A stretch of DNA of 64,000 bases from Parapristionchus giblindavisi (lineage: Eukaryota > Nematoda > Chromadorea > Rhabditida > Diplogasteridae), in assembly GCA_943737045.1 (NCBI GenBank), contig CALSFV010000244.1, forward strand, positions 607,501-671,500, written 5' to 3'. Position 1 is the first letter of the stretch. Each line of letters starts with the position of its first letter. This document shows, in pieces, positions 1 through 14,700 of the stretch. The notes under the pieces are model-generated. The model was given only the letters and a program-made list of their open reading frames with translations. It was not told the origin of the DNA and made no database searches. The position numbers and the translations under genes were made by a program.

Positions 1-640
1 ACGATTAGAGCTGTATCGAATGCCGCGCGCCTGCAGCATGCTGCGAAAGATAGTCGATTCCCGTTTTTTTGCTGAACGTTTTCGTTTGCGCTAAAATTTT
101 CTTCAATTTTTGAAATGTACTCAGTACAATTCATACACAGTTCGAAGCACCAGACAGTAGGCTACTATTTGATACTACGATTAGAGCTGTATCGAATGCC
201 GCGCGCCTGCAGCATGCTGCGAAAGATAGTCGATTCCCGTTTTTTTTGCTGAACGTTTTCGTTTGCGCTAAAATTTTCTTCAATTTTTGAAATGTACTCA
301 GTACGATTCATACACAGTTCTAAGCACCAGACAGTAGGCTACTATTTGATACTACGATTAGAGCTGTATCGAATGCCGCGCGCCTGCAGCATGCTGCGAA
401 AGATAGTCGATTCCCGTTTTTTTTGCTGAACGTTTTCGTTTGCGCTAAAATTTTCTTCAATTTTTGAAATGTACTCAGTACGATTCATACACAGTTCTAA
501 GCACCAGACAGTAGGCTACTATTTGATACTACGATTAGAGCTGTATCGAATGCCGCGCGCCTGCAGCATGCTGCGAAAGATAGTCGATTCCCGTTTTTTT
601 TGCTGAACGTTTTCGTTTGCGCTAAAATTTTCTTCAATTT
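1..640. repeat. Tandem repeat, ~177-bp unit, about 3.6 copies
   Basis: The unit beginning ACGATTAGAGCTGTATCG restarts at 1, 177, 354 and 531, so the period is 176-177 bp. Copies differ by only a few bases, for example the length of the T run and cagttcGaag versus cagttcTaag. The array is cut by the left edge of the window and ends near 640, where a degenerate echo (ctgcagtggatgccgcgct) follows. It lies upstream of the first visible sax-7 exon, so it is probably intronic. The near-identity suggests recent amplification. Confidence 0.95.
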
Positions 641-1151
641 CTTAATACTAATCTCTATGCTGCAGTGGATGCCGCGCTCGTGCTGCATGCATTCTTAGCT
701 TTCGATACGATTACGGTGATTTATGTGGAAATAAAGCATTCCTTGATGAAGAACATATCACTTTGCTTAAAGATCATCTGCACAATATTTCTACATTATG
801 AGAGAACATTAAATTGCGAGAAATAATAAATAATTCGAATTTTCACTTGATAAATATATGTTGTGACCCAGCGCATGACACAACACAAAGGTGGATACTG
901 TAGTTTTCGTAACATCAGCGGATAATAATTAAGCACAGTTTTCTATCCTTATATTTTATTTTTGGGTTTTTTCTTGTTTCTCATTAGAATCGGTATAGCC
1001 GATTAGGTTGAAAATTGATAAAAATATAATTTTACTGTACTTTCGTGATTTTCACGATACGGTCCCTATGTATGGGTGTTGTGACGCTCTGACAAAGTAC
1101 TCATTGTGATATCTTGCAGTTTGGATGATTTTTGATCTTCTCATATTACAG
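641..1151 (+). other. Non-coding stretch, probable sax-7 intron
   Basis: No supported coding region is visible. The stretch ends in a good splice acceptor (tcatattacag) immediately before the first sax-7 exon. I therefore read it as intron whose upstream exon lies outside the window. Confidence 0.6.
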
Positions 1152-3283
1152 GTTGGCGAGGACCACTCGTTGATCGTGACGGATCCCGAATCGGGCGACT
1201 CGGCCAAGTACACGTGCATTGCGAAGACCAAGCTGGACCAGGTGGAGAAGTCGATCCGGATATCGATTAGAGGTATTGATTATTGATTTATTGATTTATT
1301 ATTGTTTATTGATTGATTAGGCGGATAATAGGAATTCATCTTTACGTGATCAATCTAAACAATCTAAATGTGATGAATGAAATGAAAGTTGGTGTGTCAT
1401 CATCGACTATGTAGTAGTTTGGCATTGTCAATAGCCGCTCGGGAATGGTTTTTGGTCTTTGATCTTTGATCTTTCAGACGTCCCCTTCCCCGTGCACTCT
1501 GCCGGCGTGTCGCTGTGCAACGAGAACGCGCGCACCGCCGAGGTCGCCTTTGAGCACATGGAGGCCGCCGACAGCATCAGTCCCGTCAAGGAGTTTTGGT
1601 CAGTCTTGATCTTTGATCTTTTACTGATCTTTGATCTTTTCTCTAGGCTTTAGTCCCGTCAAGGAGTTTTGGTTATTCTTGATCTTTGATCTTTGATTGA
1701 TCTTTGACCTTTCTCTAGGTTTTTCTCACTATTAGACTATCTCAATAATAGTTTATCAAATTTCTCACAAATGCGCTTGCAGGATTCAGTATCAGATCGA
1801 TAGTTCAACCGAGGCTGGCTCCTGGCGCACCCATCCCGTTCCCGTAAGTTATCTTGCTAGTGTGTGTTGCCATGAGTTATCTTGCTTGTCATGTTCCCGT
1901 AAGTTATCTTACTTGTTAGTGCTCCCGTATCTTGCTAGTGCTGTTAGGTTTGACCGATGCCATTATGTGCATTTCGAAACATGTTGACTTCGTGTTTCAT
2001 GACATCTATTGATGCGCGAGAGGTTGTCGTGGTGTTGGTGCCTGACACGCGGTTTGTGTTTGAATAATGATTATATATATATATTAACAATAATAATAAT
2101 ACGATATCAATGTCATCTTTTTAGGTTCTGCCAGAGTCTGGCGAGCACATCAACGGCGACTCTCGCACGAACACCGGCAAGTTCAACGTGCCACTCCAGC
2201 CATTCGGACAGGTACGGTAGTTTAGTTAGATTACGGTACCTCCGAATGGGATTGATCAATGATAACAAATCAATAATCTGAGTATTATAGTATACCAAAG
2301 AGTGGGATTGATTAATAACAACAAATCAATAATATGAGTATCACAGTATACCTAAAGGTGGATCAATGACAAAAAATCAATAATATGCTGCGCATTACAG
2401 TACGTCTTCCGCGTGATTGCCCGCAATTCGGTGGGTGACTCGCATCCGACTAAAGCGAAGGGCACTTGTGTGACACCGCCCGCTCTACCCGATCGAAACC
2501 CCGCTGAGGTAGGTTTCTTCTTTTCTTTGTTCAGGGCGTCTTTGACATTGACAATTATGTATTTTAACTTTATTTGTCATATATCATAATGATGTTTCAA
2601 CTAGTAAAAAATCGATTAAAACGTGAAAAAAATTGCGCAAGAAGAAAATAAAATGCCTTTACAATGTTTTTTCTATCAAGTTTTCGACACTGATTATGAC
2701 TATTGTCTTCAATTGATTCGATGAGATATCGATTTATCGATTTATCGATTGATTTTTGTAGGTATCCGCCAAGGGTGCGTCGCCCGAGAATCTCGTGGTC
2801 GCGTGGCGGCCGATGCCCCGTGACGAATGGAACGGCAACAACTTCCACTACAAGATCAAGTAAGGGAATGGGATTATCGATTGATTTTAATATTTAATAA
2901 TGTGATGGCGAATAGTCTGAAAATTGAACCTGTTGAATGACCGTTTCATGGAAGGGTCTTGTCTTTATGAAGTTGTGAGTCTTCAGTGGTCGCCCTTTAA
3001 CTGATCAAGCAAAGAAATAACAATTCATTATTACATTTCTTGTACGGACAATTAAAAAAGCTTTAACTGTAGGGCAACTAACAGAACTATGTTTATTCCA
3101 ATTGTCAACAACGAGATTTGAGATGAAATTCGAGAAGCGAGTTGGCAAAAACAATAATAATAATAATGTTTATTCCTTCAATAGAACACATGTTAATGTT
3201 TGAGAGCAATGTGATGATTTTTGTCATATATGACGGTTTGTCCACCCATTGCGTTTCATTGTTTATTTATGAATACGTATAAA

Positions 3284-3341
<58 letters not shown>

Positions 3342-4209
3342 GCAGATATCGTCCTCGCGAGGGTTCGGACGCCGACTGGAAGGAGATCGACGTCAACGAC
3401 CCCTACGCGTCCAAGTTCACGATCGCCCTCGACGATGACGACGCCAAGCCTTTCCAGCCGTATCTGGTCCAGGTACGGAATGGAATAGAATATAAGCGCG
3501 CGCGGCGTACCCCAGACGGGTTTGGCGAAATGATTCTCTAATTTACGGCGTTGGTTTCGACCCGTTGAATCGGCGTCGCTGACTGGGCATATGACGCGCT
3601 CATTGGAAGCTGGAGTGCTCATCGACCTCATCTTTCGTATACTCTAATCTATTTATTGATGTTCAGGTGCAAGCGGTGAATGACAAGGGAGTGGCTACCG
3701 TAACCCCGGAAATCGTGGAAGGACACACGGGCGAGGGAGTGCCCTCGGCGATGGTTGACTCGTTCGCGCTGGATGTGAGTGGAATTTTGAAAATATCGAT
3801 TTATCGATTCATTTATTGATTGATTTTATGTTCAAATGAAATTATCGATTTATCGATTGTTTGACTGTTCAGGAGAAGTCGGGCACGTCGGCGACGTTCA
3901 AGTGGAATCCGATCGACCCCGCGGGCGCGAATGGAAACTTTAGCGGATACAAGGTACGGTAGGATTGGGCCGGGTGTGGGCGGGGTGTTGTATCACACAG
4001 GATGTTTGGGGGACGACGCTGCACCAAAAGTAGCATGCACAAGCCACTGACAGTGGCCCACTGTTCTAATCGATTTAGGCGATTTTATAATACAGTGTCG
4101 TTATTTTCAATTCACTTTTTTTCCAAAACATTTCGATTCATTGGTACATTATGATAGTCACGTGCATAGTGTGCAGTAGTAATAGTTGACATAATATATT
4201 CATAATAAT

Positions 4210-4266
<57 letters not shown>

Positions 4267-5687
4267 TGTCAGATTCATTACTGGTCGGAGGACGAGGGTG
4301 AGGAGGACGAGAACGACGATGACTACGACGATGACGGAGAGAGGGATCGGCTGTTCTGGAGGAGGAAGAAGAGGGACGTGATTGTCGTGGTGAGTTGGCG
4401 GTGTATTTTAACGCCCCGGGTTAATTTTAACTCCTCGAGCTAATTTGAGCCAACCTCTGCGCTCTGGCAATGCTCTCTCGTAGGCAAAGAAAGCGCTCGG
4501 GGCGTGCATTTATTGTGTTGGATTGTTGGTTCACTGTTATGCTGCAAATCCGCTCACAATCAGTCACAATATAATAATAATATAATAATAATATTTATAC
4601 GTATTCATGAATAAACAATGAAACGTGCGATGACAGAAGAAGAAACGAAAATCAATAATGAAGATGATAATGCTAAAAATAATGAATTGCTCACGGGTTA
4701 AAGAATAGAATACTGGGCGAATAGAATAAATATTAAAAACTGTAATTTTCCCGTAAAACAATTGTACATCTACAGATGGGTGATGCGCGTTTCATTGTTA
4801 AATATAATCTATTGCAGTCTCGCCAGCGTCGCGCCGATTCTCCCGATGACGAAGCGCCCGCGTCCGGCACGAAGAAGACGGCCGTATTCGGACCCGGCGC
4901 CACCCACGGAACCGTCTACGACCTCAAACCCGCCACCACCAACAAGGCCTACATCACGGTAAGTTCTGAGAGCCAGGAGTAGAATCCCCGACCGGGTTTT
5001 ACCTATCGATTATTAAGATAGAAGGAAGATTGTTTGTTTCATGACTGTGAACAAAAAAATTTACAAAAGAAAAGATAAATGCCATGGTCGCGATCAAGTG
5101 GTGTGTGGGGGCAATACTGCAGAACACCGGAGCAGACCAAAAGGGGGCGAAAAATATACCAGACTTTTATACTGTTCTTTTGGAATGGTCCGGTGTGTTC
5201 TGGAGTAGTTGCCGGGGTGGGGTGTGCGCACCTGTTGCTTTCGCGCCCATAGTGTTGATAAAGATTATGAAAGTTGCGCTTTCTGATTCTAAGTCCATGG
5301 ACAAAAAAAATAATACCCAATGCGACGGCAATCCGTCTATTCCCTTTTCTACCATCTTTACATCACACTCCTTCTCATTATATTTGATGGAATAAATAAA
5401 TAAATAAATAAGTAAATAAATAAATGTGCACAGGTGCTGAACGGCGCGCACGAGGGCCCCAAGAGCCAGACGATTCAGTTTATCACGGACGAAGGAGGTA
5501 CGGTAGCCACACCATATAATTGGGAGGCGACGTTTCCCAATTCACTCACTCATTACACCACATTACAGTACCGTCGCCGGTTCGATCGGTCGGCGCTTAC
5601 CCGATGAACACGCGTGAAGGCGACGACAAGGCCGTAGTGTACGTCAAATGGAGCAGGCCCGAGCGGACGAATGGAAAGTTAGCGCGG

Positions 5688-5740
<53 letters not shown>

Positions 5741-8700
5741 TATCGACATGCTCGAAACATGAAACAATACAGGTTTATAAAGCAAAAACAATGGATAACT
5801 GATTACTCTCGACATGGATAGATATCGAATGAGGGTAATATTGGGCTAAGATATGTGTTTGATTATATGGGCTTTCGAGATTTTTGAAGTTTTCCGCCAA
5901 ATTCAAATTCAAAATTTTCCAATTTGCCGGTTCCAGACTCACCGGCTACACGCTCGAGCGCTGCCGAGTGAAGGACTCACGACACACCACCGATTGCGTC
6001 AAACAGATCCTGCCCCTGAGAGCCAGAGAGGTACGGTAATGCTGTGGGTTACGGTATGGTAATTGGATACGGTACTTGTATACGGTAGTTCTGTTTGTGT
6101 GGGATACGGTGGTTTTGGTGAGATTTACTACTATGGTTTATGTGATGTGCAAGGTAGTTTCGAATTTAGCAGCAAGCATTTGCACAAAACCCCGGTGTTT
6201 TCTGGTTTCTTGATAATGTTAACATGATGAGTTAACTGCAAAATCTGTTGCATCTGATGATGTATTAATATAATATTAGATTATCATTATCGACCGATTA
6301 TGTCACCCAATGTTTATCGATCGATTGAGCGATTATTTATCGATTTATCGATCACCTTCGCGTTCAGGTTCGCATCACCGGCCTGGAGCATGAGACGGAG
6401 TACGAGTTTATCGTGCGAGGCACGACGACGAGCGGAGATGGAGACCCGAAGAGTGCCACCATCAAGACCCTGCCCGAGATCACAGCTGCCGGAGGTTAGT
6501 CTCGGGAGGGTTACAGTAGGCGAGATAGAGAGATCAAAGATCAACTTGGGTTACGGTAGGTGAGAAAGGGAGTTGAAAGATAAACTTGGGTTACGGCAGA
6601 CGAGATAGAGAGTTCAAAGATTAACTTTGGTTACGGTAGTGTGAGTGTGGGGAATGTTGTTATTCGTAGTGTGGCTTTTAGGTGAATTGCCTTGTTTCCA
6701 CGGTTATTTTTACAATCTGTTTTGAGAAATGTTGAGTGTTGGACTATCCCAGAAGAGGGGAGAAGAAGGGACATTCTGTGTTTTTAGTCATCCATCCATA
6801 CGTTGTTGTTCTTCGCTTATTTTCTCCTTTGTTTATCCTCGTCTCAATTCCATTATACTCTGTCTTCCTATCCAATTCTGTTTCTGTTCCTATTCTACCC
6901 CGTCTTTGTATCTGTTTCTTTGTTCTTCTTGTTTTTTTTCTGTGTTAGTGGCAACTACTGGTCTATTTCCTCTCTTCTCCTTTGCCTTGTCTTGTCTTGC
7001 CTTGCTCATCTAGCAGTTTCCATGTTTCTCTCTCTCACCACAACATTTGCAACGAATTCAATCTATTTCCCCCCTCCCCTGCCCAGTGCTGCGTTAGACC
7101 GACGCCCCTTTCCCGCCCATCGGACGACCACTTCCTCTGCGTCTCTAACCATCTCTGTCCATCCGCCGCTCAATAGTCCTCGTTCCTTGGTGCCCTCTAA
7201 AACAATTGTATAGAAGCGAAGGGGAAAGGGGGCTGGAAGCCTGCCTCTTTAAAGGGTAAGGAGGAGAGGGTTTAGTTGGATGAGACGAGGAGAGGGGGAC
7301 AGAAGAAGGGGGAGGAAGAAACGAACATGGAGAATGGAATGAATGCAATTGAAGACTGGGAATGTATGAAGAGAGGGGAGAAGATGGAGAATACATTCGG
7401 GAATGTAGTATAGGAGTGACGGATGGACATTGGAAGACGCTATTTGTGTGCAACATTATATTCATTTGTAAATTTTACTGGGTCACCAGTGGGAACATTT
7501 TTTCTTGTGTCAGCTCTCCCCAGTCTGCTATGTTAGGATAAAGGGGGTAATTAGTGGTGTCCCTTCCCCTGATTGACCGTTGTCATGGATTGGATTGATG
7601 GCGCAAGAGAACATGGAAGGACAGATATTGGGAGCGATTGAGATGGAAAAGTCTCGAAGGAACACACCTCTAGTGAGGTGAATGAAATCGAGCTTGACTC
7701 ATATCGACATGGGCTTTATGCCTAGAGTTGGCTAAAGATAGCAAATGTACGAATATGAGAGGACGGGGGATGTCAGGTATATTTTCTCCCATAGAGAAAG
7801 AGAGAGGCTAGCGAAACATTCCACCTCTCTCTCTACCTCTCGCTCCTTTTTATCCCTCTCCCTCTCCCTCTGCCTCTATCTCTCTCTCCCCCTCCCTCTC
7901 TTGCCTCAGGGGCGGAGTCGAAAAGGGTGGAGGGAAGGGCAGGGTAGAAGAAGAAGGAGGAGAGTCGTACGCCGGGGGGCTCAGCTGGTCCCGCTTGGTT
8001 TCTTCTTCTGTGTGTCAGTGGAGAGCTGTCTAGAGCTGTGTCCAAGAGAGGAATAGGAAGGAAGGAAGACTCGTAGCCTCTGTCCAGTGCAGATACTCAT
8101 CGGTTCATTCCTCCCGGAATCCTCGACACACCTCGGTACAGTAGTCCAGTACAGTATACGGTACGATGTCACCGTACGCTACGTCCAATCTACGGTGCCT
8201 GTGGCTGATGGCGGTAGTGCTGGCGCTGAGTACGGTGGCGTCACAGCAGACCCCGCCGCAGTCTTCGTCGGCTAACGAGGACAATGCCACTACGGTGGCG
8301 AGAGGTTGGTGTTGGTGGCCCCCGTGGACTTGAGGGATGGGTATCACTAGGGTTGTGCAGAGTTAAGTGTATATGGGAATGCCGAGAGACGGGAATGCGC
8401 CGGGTTGTGAAGTCGCCTCGAGGTTATAATTTTTTTAAATGAAAAATCGAACTGCATTATTGCTTTGAGATGTCGTGGATATTATTTTGGCATAGAAACT
8501 GGAATGCGCCGGGTTGTGAAGACGCCTCGATATCATTATTTTTTGAACTAATAGTTTTTCAATCACCATTGTTTTGAGATGTCGTGGCTATTATTGAGAC
8601 ATAGAAACGGGAATCCCCCAGGTCGATGAACTATGCAATATTGCTTGGCTGTATAGTTCGTAAAGGCTTGAAGCCAAGGGGGTTGTGGTGGGTGAGTGGG

Positions 8701-8792
8701 GGTAATACATGATACATCTCATATTTTGTTTGCCTATGCATTGGTCAATCCTTATGCCTTGTTTCTCTACCTCTACCTCTGCTTTTACCTGC

Positions 8793-8865
<73 letters not shown>

Positions 8866-9098
8866 CCCCCCTCTCTCACTCTCTCTCTCTCTCCTACCCC
8901 CTCTCTACACCTGTATCTCCCTATTGTTACTGTAGCATGCTTCATTGCCTCTCCACCCATTGTGATCACCCACTACCTTGTTTGTTATGAGCAGTAACAA
9001 TTCTAGCTGTTTTTATTTGTAGCGGTGTATAATATTGTGTACACTACGACGCCCGTGCTGCTTGACTGAGACTGACTGGTCTTTGTATATTAGTATAT

Positions 9099-9129
<31 letters not shown>

Positions 9130-9324
9130 GCAGAGGGATGAGAGAGAGAGAATGGTCTCGCTGTTCCCACATTCATGTGTGCGACGAGGTCCACTAGATT
9201 GGGGCCTCTGGATTAGTCGCTCTCACTCTCCCTCTTCCCCTCTCTAACTCTCCACCTCTACCTCTCCCTCTCCTTCTCTCTCTCTCCCTCTTCTCTTCTC
9301 TCTCTGTCTCTCTCTCTCTCCCTC

Positions 9325-9359
<35 letters not shown>

Positions 9360-9475
9360 CACTTCTCCCTCTCGCTTACGTATTCTGCCCAAGAGCATTC
9401 AATTCTCTTCCATTTTTCTCCCACCCCTCTTCATTCTCATTCGGGCCCTCTCCCCCTCTCCGGAAGTGGGGGATG

Positions 9476-9527
<52 letters not shown>

Positions 9528-12500
9528 AAAAGAAGAAGAAGAAGAGGAAGGAGAGTGAGAGAGGGATAGGGAGGGAAGAGGAGCTTAATAGGGTGGTGGG
9601 AACGAATCACGGATGATTTTCCCCCTGGCCCTTCTATCTCGGTTGTCCGAAGAGAGACTCTATACAGCCTCTCTCTCGCACGGGTGAGTGATCAACGAGA
9701 CAATGAGTTGGAATGAGATTGAGAATTTCGGGCCGATTTCGGACCGGACCGATTTTCTGGTCTCTTAGTAATCGTACTGATATGATTAAAATATCATTGG
9801 ATTTCGGTTTTCGAGATCTTTTAGGCCATAGTAGAAACAAGCTAATTATGAATTTTTGAAATTTCGTTTTTTTTCATAGTAAAATGACTAATTCGTGCGG
9901 AAAGGCTAGTGTAAGTTGAAAATTCATTTATTATTATTAGCAGTATTATTATTTTGACATCGGGAGAGCTTCGATGCGAAGAGAGAGCTTCCGATCTCTC
10001 TCAAATTTGATAATGGTTAGAATATGGAAGGTTTTATAAATAGTAGGTTTACCAACCTCCATTCCTTTTTTTCAAAGTATCGAATGGCACGTGGTTCAAA
10101 GAAGAGAAGGTTGTCCATCTCAGGATTCGCCAAGTAGTACTTTGATCTCTTTTCCATTTGTGCGTGTAGAAGAAGAGCGAGAGAGTGGCAGGGTCCGTTT
10201 TCTTTCTCGATGAACAACTTGATATCATAGATGATTTGAGAAAAGATGAAGGCAACTTCTGTTAGGGGACAATCTTCAGACGACATCTGAAATATAGTTT
10301 ATTAATTTTTATCATTTTTTTTTGAAAAGTAAAATTTCGACAAAATTTTTGAAACAAAAAAATGGGACGAATAAACAAACTTGATGAGTGTACATGTCGA
10401 ATGGTTGAAGAAGAGCGGACATCTTTGCGAGCATCAAACGAGTTTCGTCCGACAGTTCCTCCTTGCCCTAAATTTGAATATAACGAAAATGTTGAGGGGA
10501 AATAAGTGTTACATTATGTGCAAGAGTAGTATTGATTGCTTCCCATTGCTGCAGTGATTGTTTGATAGTGCTGAAGAGAGATCCCCAGCGGGTGTCAACG
10601 CTTTGTGGGACTCCTACTTGCTTCAGACCGAGATCTTTGCAAGCTCTGCAATGTGAGGAAAGTGAAATGAAATTAACTTGATAAACTCACTTGAAATACT
10701 CTTCTCTGAATGAGGAGCTCTTGTTGAGAGTTCTTGCGAACTCCTTCAGCTTGTTGAGCTCTCCAGAGTGAGACCACTTGGACATAGCTCCGGTTACTGC
10801 CAGATGAAGCTGATGAGCGGCGCAACGAGGACTGAAAGGGATAAGATCAACCTTTCACATATAAAAAATGGAAAATATATTTACTTGAAGAGGCCGAGAT
10901 CCTTGAGAGCCTTTCTGATATTGGAGGCGGAATCGGTGACGACAGAGGCGACATCCAAGTCGAATTTGGCGATTACTTCTTCAATCTGTTCTCGCAGATT
11001 ATCTGCAGTGTGTCTACCGTGAAGAGGAGGAACTGCGAGAACCAGACTGAAATCATATATTATTTGCATAATTTCTATTTAAAAAAAGAAAATCGTTTCT
11101 AACCTTCTTAATTGTCCCTGCTCATTTGCGTAGTGGATGTTGAAGCAGCTGAGAGTAATTCTTCCTCCTTTGCTTGTCCATTGGTCGATACAAAGGGTCA
11201 CTCTCTTTCCATGCAGTTTCTAGAAATGGAATGGTTAGCGATGAAAATGAACCGATATGGTTCAACAGATATTGGTAAAAATGAATTAACAAGCACGAAC
11301 CTCCTTAATAAACTTCTGAAGGTCAGCCACCATGGACGGCATGACCTTGTAAGTTAGCTGCCAGCGGGTGGGTAAGCGAGCCCCCTCACCGAAAAAAGCC
11401 CGGAAGGAAGGGTTCTCGACTGTCCGGAACGAGAGGTTCTCCGATGCGACAAAACGAACGATCTTCTCGCAGAGCTCATCAAACTCCTTGTCCGAATCAA
11501 TGATCTCCACGGGATGCTTGCTCCTGGCATGTCTCCACAGATTGGAAGTGCACCCTTTCTTGGTGGGATACGTGAGGTTGCAGTACTTGCAAGTTGAACT
11601 CTGGTTCTCCTTGTCAGCAATGAAGTGGTCCCAGATAGACGAAGGCATGATGATAGTTAATGAATGAATGAATGAATGAATGAATGAATGAATGACTGAT
11701 AGCTCATATTTATATGTTGATTGGACCATATCCGTGTTCACAGTCATAAATACCGACAGGTGTCAAAGGGATAAGAGGACGCCGACAATAAAGGACACCG
11801 CTAATTTACAATGTGCGCACATGATACAAGAGTAGCTCATTTACAATCGTAATGACATATTGTATCATTAGGTAAATACAATTACAGACAGATAATGATG
11901 AACAATAACAATGTACCAAATATTTCAGAATAATGAAAATCGTGAAATTTGAAAAAAATAAAAAATCACATATTGTATACAAACGACCCTTCTTTCGATA
12001 GCCCATGAAGTGCTTGTTTGAATTATGCACTTCTTTCCTCATATAGTTCACGGATCCTCGAAAAAATCCTTCCAAAACATGCGAAAATGGTGCATTTTAG
12101 CCGTAATTCCACCTATTAAAACTTCACTTTAAATTTGACTTTTCACTTTTATTAAGGCATATTCTAGATGCTTTCTCTTTGCTGATTCCAAATCTGCTTT
12201 CAGTTTTTCAATCCGACCATTACCAGCTGAGAAAATCGCCCCGGCCCGAAATCGGTCCGAAAAATTCCGATTCGTCCGAGGGTGAGAGGTCATAAATGCC
12301 ACTGGGAACGGTTGCCCGCTATGAGTCGTTGTATGGCCGACCTCTCTCCCTTATACGATTCGCCCGTGATTCGTTCCCACCACCCTAGAGCTTAACGCGC
12401 CCCGTCTCTTCGTCTACTGTGTTTATAAACAGATTATGAAACGGGTCTAACACCCTTCCTTCCACAGCTTCTCTCTCTCTCTCTCTCTCTCTCTCTGTCC

Positions 12501-13084
12501 ATCTCTCTTTCTCCCTCCTCTCTCATACCCCAATAGTTTTTCTACCACCAATAATCGTTGTCCTCTATGAATAGCCTTTGCTTATTCTCTCTCTCTCTCT
12601 CTCTCTATGGAAGAAGAGGTAGAGTGGCGTGAAAGGGGGCTGCTGAGTTGTGCTTTTGAGTTGTGCATTCGTTGATGACGTAATAAGCTAACGTTTCCCA
12701 GTTATATATGGTCCGTTTTAAACGGATAAATGGTGATTAATGGAGCTCGCTATGCTTTTTTAGTGTTCGTGATGGGAGAGAGCGGAGATAGAGAGACAGA
12801 GTAAGAGAGTGAGGGAGAGAAGCAGAGAATGTGGAGGTAGAAAGAAAAAGAATGATGTGGGAGAGGCCCTAGCAACATGTATAAAGATAGCTAGAGAGAG
12901 AGAGAGAGTTAAGGGAGTCGAGACTTGCGATGATACTACTAGTGCAACAACTGTTACTGTTGACGTACTTGGGAGAGGGAGAGGGAGGGGAGAAGATAAG
13001 GGAGAGGGAGAGAGGGAGGAGAGAAGGGAGAGGTAGAGAAGATAAGGAGAGGGAGAGATAAGGTAACGCTGGGATCATTTATTA

Positions 13085-13117
<33 letters not shown>

Positions 13118-13558
13118 GCTCTCTCTATCTCTCTCTCTCTCGCTCTCTCTTTCTCTATCTCTCCTCTCTCTATCTCCCTCCTCTCCTCCCTCTCCCTCCC
13201 CGTCCAATGTCTGGAGGGCAGATAGATGGAGTAAGGGGGGAGGAGGAGATCCAGGAGACAAAGGAGGAGGGTGGATAGTGATAGATGGTTAGACAGATTG
13301 GTAGATAGATGCAAAGATGACAATGGATACGGGAGCCATATGAGAGATCGTATGGAAGGGAGAAGGAGTATTGTGATTGTACTGACACTGATTTATTTGT
13401 TTATCCTACATCGTGAAGATGTTTTAGGAAGTAGAAAACGATATAAATGAAGAAGATTTGATTAGCTGAATAAGACTGATCACGCGGCTACTGTCACAGT
13501 GTATTCTGCTGTGTAAGCCATGCTTCTTTGAAAGCCAGCCCAACGAGAGAGCGTTGAT

Positions 13559-13611
<53 letters not shown>

Positions 13612-13612
13612 A

Positions 13613-13676
<64 letters not shown>

Positions 13677-14651
13677 TACGTGTGGAGCGGTCGTTCTGGC
13701 TCTTAAAAAGAGGAGAAGTCGTATGATTGTATTGTCACTGGATGTAAATCGCAGATCACTCGGCTGCTGTCGACCATGGATTTGACCAGAGCATGAAACA
13801 TGCATCTGACTGGTGAAGGGGAGGGGGTCGAAGAGCAGCTATATCTATCTGCTGTCAATCTTGCCAGCCATCTATCTTTCTGATATCTATCTTGCTACGT
13901 CTGCTCGCTTCAGCTATCTATCTTCTAAATATCTATCTTGCTATCTATCTATCTGTCTTTAAGCTATCTATCCCACAATACACTTTGATACAGCTATCTG
14001 TCTTATCTTTTTTTATTCCTGGCCTCTGTTCCTACGTACGTATTGACCATCTTGCAGATAGTCTCGAATATTATTGGAGAGTGTTTCATCTCCTCTCTAT
14101 GCTTTATCTACTTCTTATGTGTCTATTCCCTTTCTCTCTTTATGTGTCTATTCCCTTTCTTTGACCACTCTTCATTCCTCTACTCGTACTACTACTACTT
14201 CTGATATTCCATTGACACTGGGGGACCTTGTGGTGTGATGAAGAGAAGAGAAGACCGAGAGAGAGACAATGACGTTGTTAACCACGCCTCAGGGCACAGG
14301 AATGTGCTGCGGGAGAATGATGTATATTGGGAAAAGTTGGAGGAATAGTAGAGTAGTTCAGGTGTTGTATTAGTATACTAGTAGAGTCTTTTTTACTTCC
14401 TGCTCTTTGTTGACTATTTCCATCTGTGTGTCTTCCAGTAGTCGTTGTTGCCTTGTGAGAACGGAGAGGGCTTCTGAAAGTAGAGCTGTGGTTGATGGAG
14501 ATTTAATTATTTGATGATGATGATGATTGGTGGATGGATGGATGGATGGATTCATAGATCGGATGGTAGATGTCGATTATGAATGAATGGGTGGTGAGAG
14601 ACGACGGATTACGGTAATGCTACTACACTAATAGCCTAGTTGAGGTGAATG

Positions 14652-14700
<49 letters not shown>

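Noticed and set aside
3221..3631. Poly-Tyr and poly-Ile reading frames
   Set aside because: Produced by the (TTA)n microsatellite next to a genuine sax-7 exon.
7021..7465. Ser/Pro-rich ORFs in the long sax-7 intron
   Set aside because: Low-complexity pyrimidine-rich sequence; no phase-compatible splice sites like those of the 8166 exon.
8696..9424. Several Leu/Ser- and Arg/Glu-rich reading frames
   Set aside because: They are translations of CT/GA dinucleotide tracts on either strand, without start context or domains.
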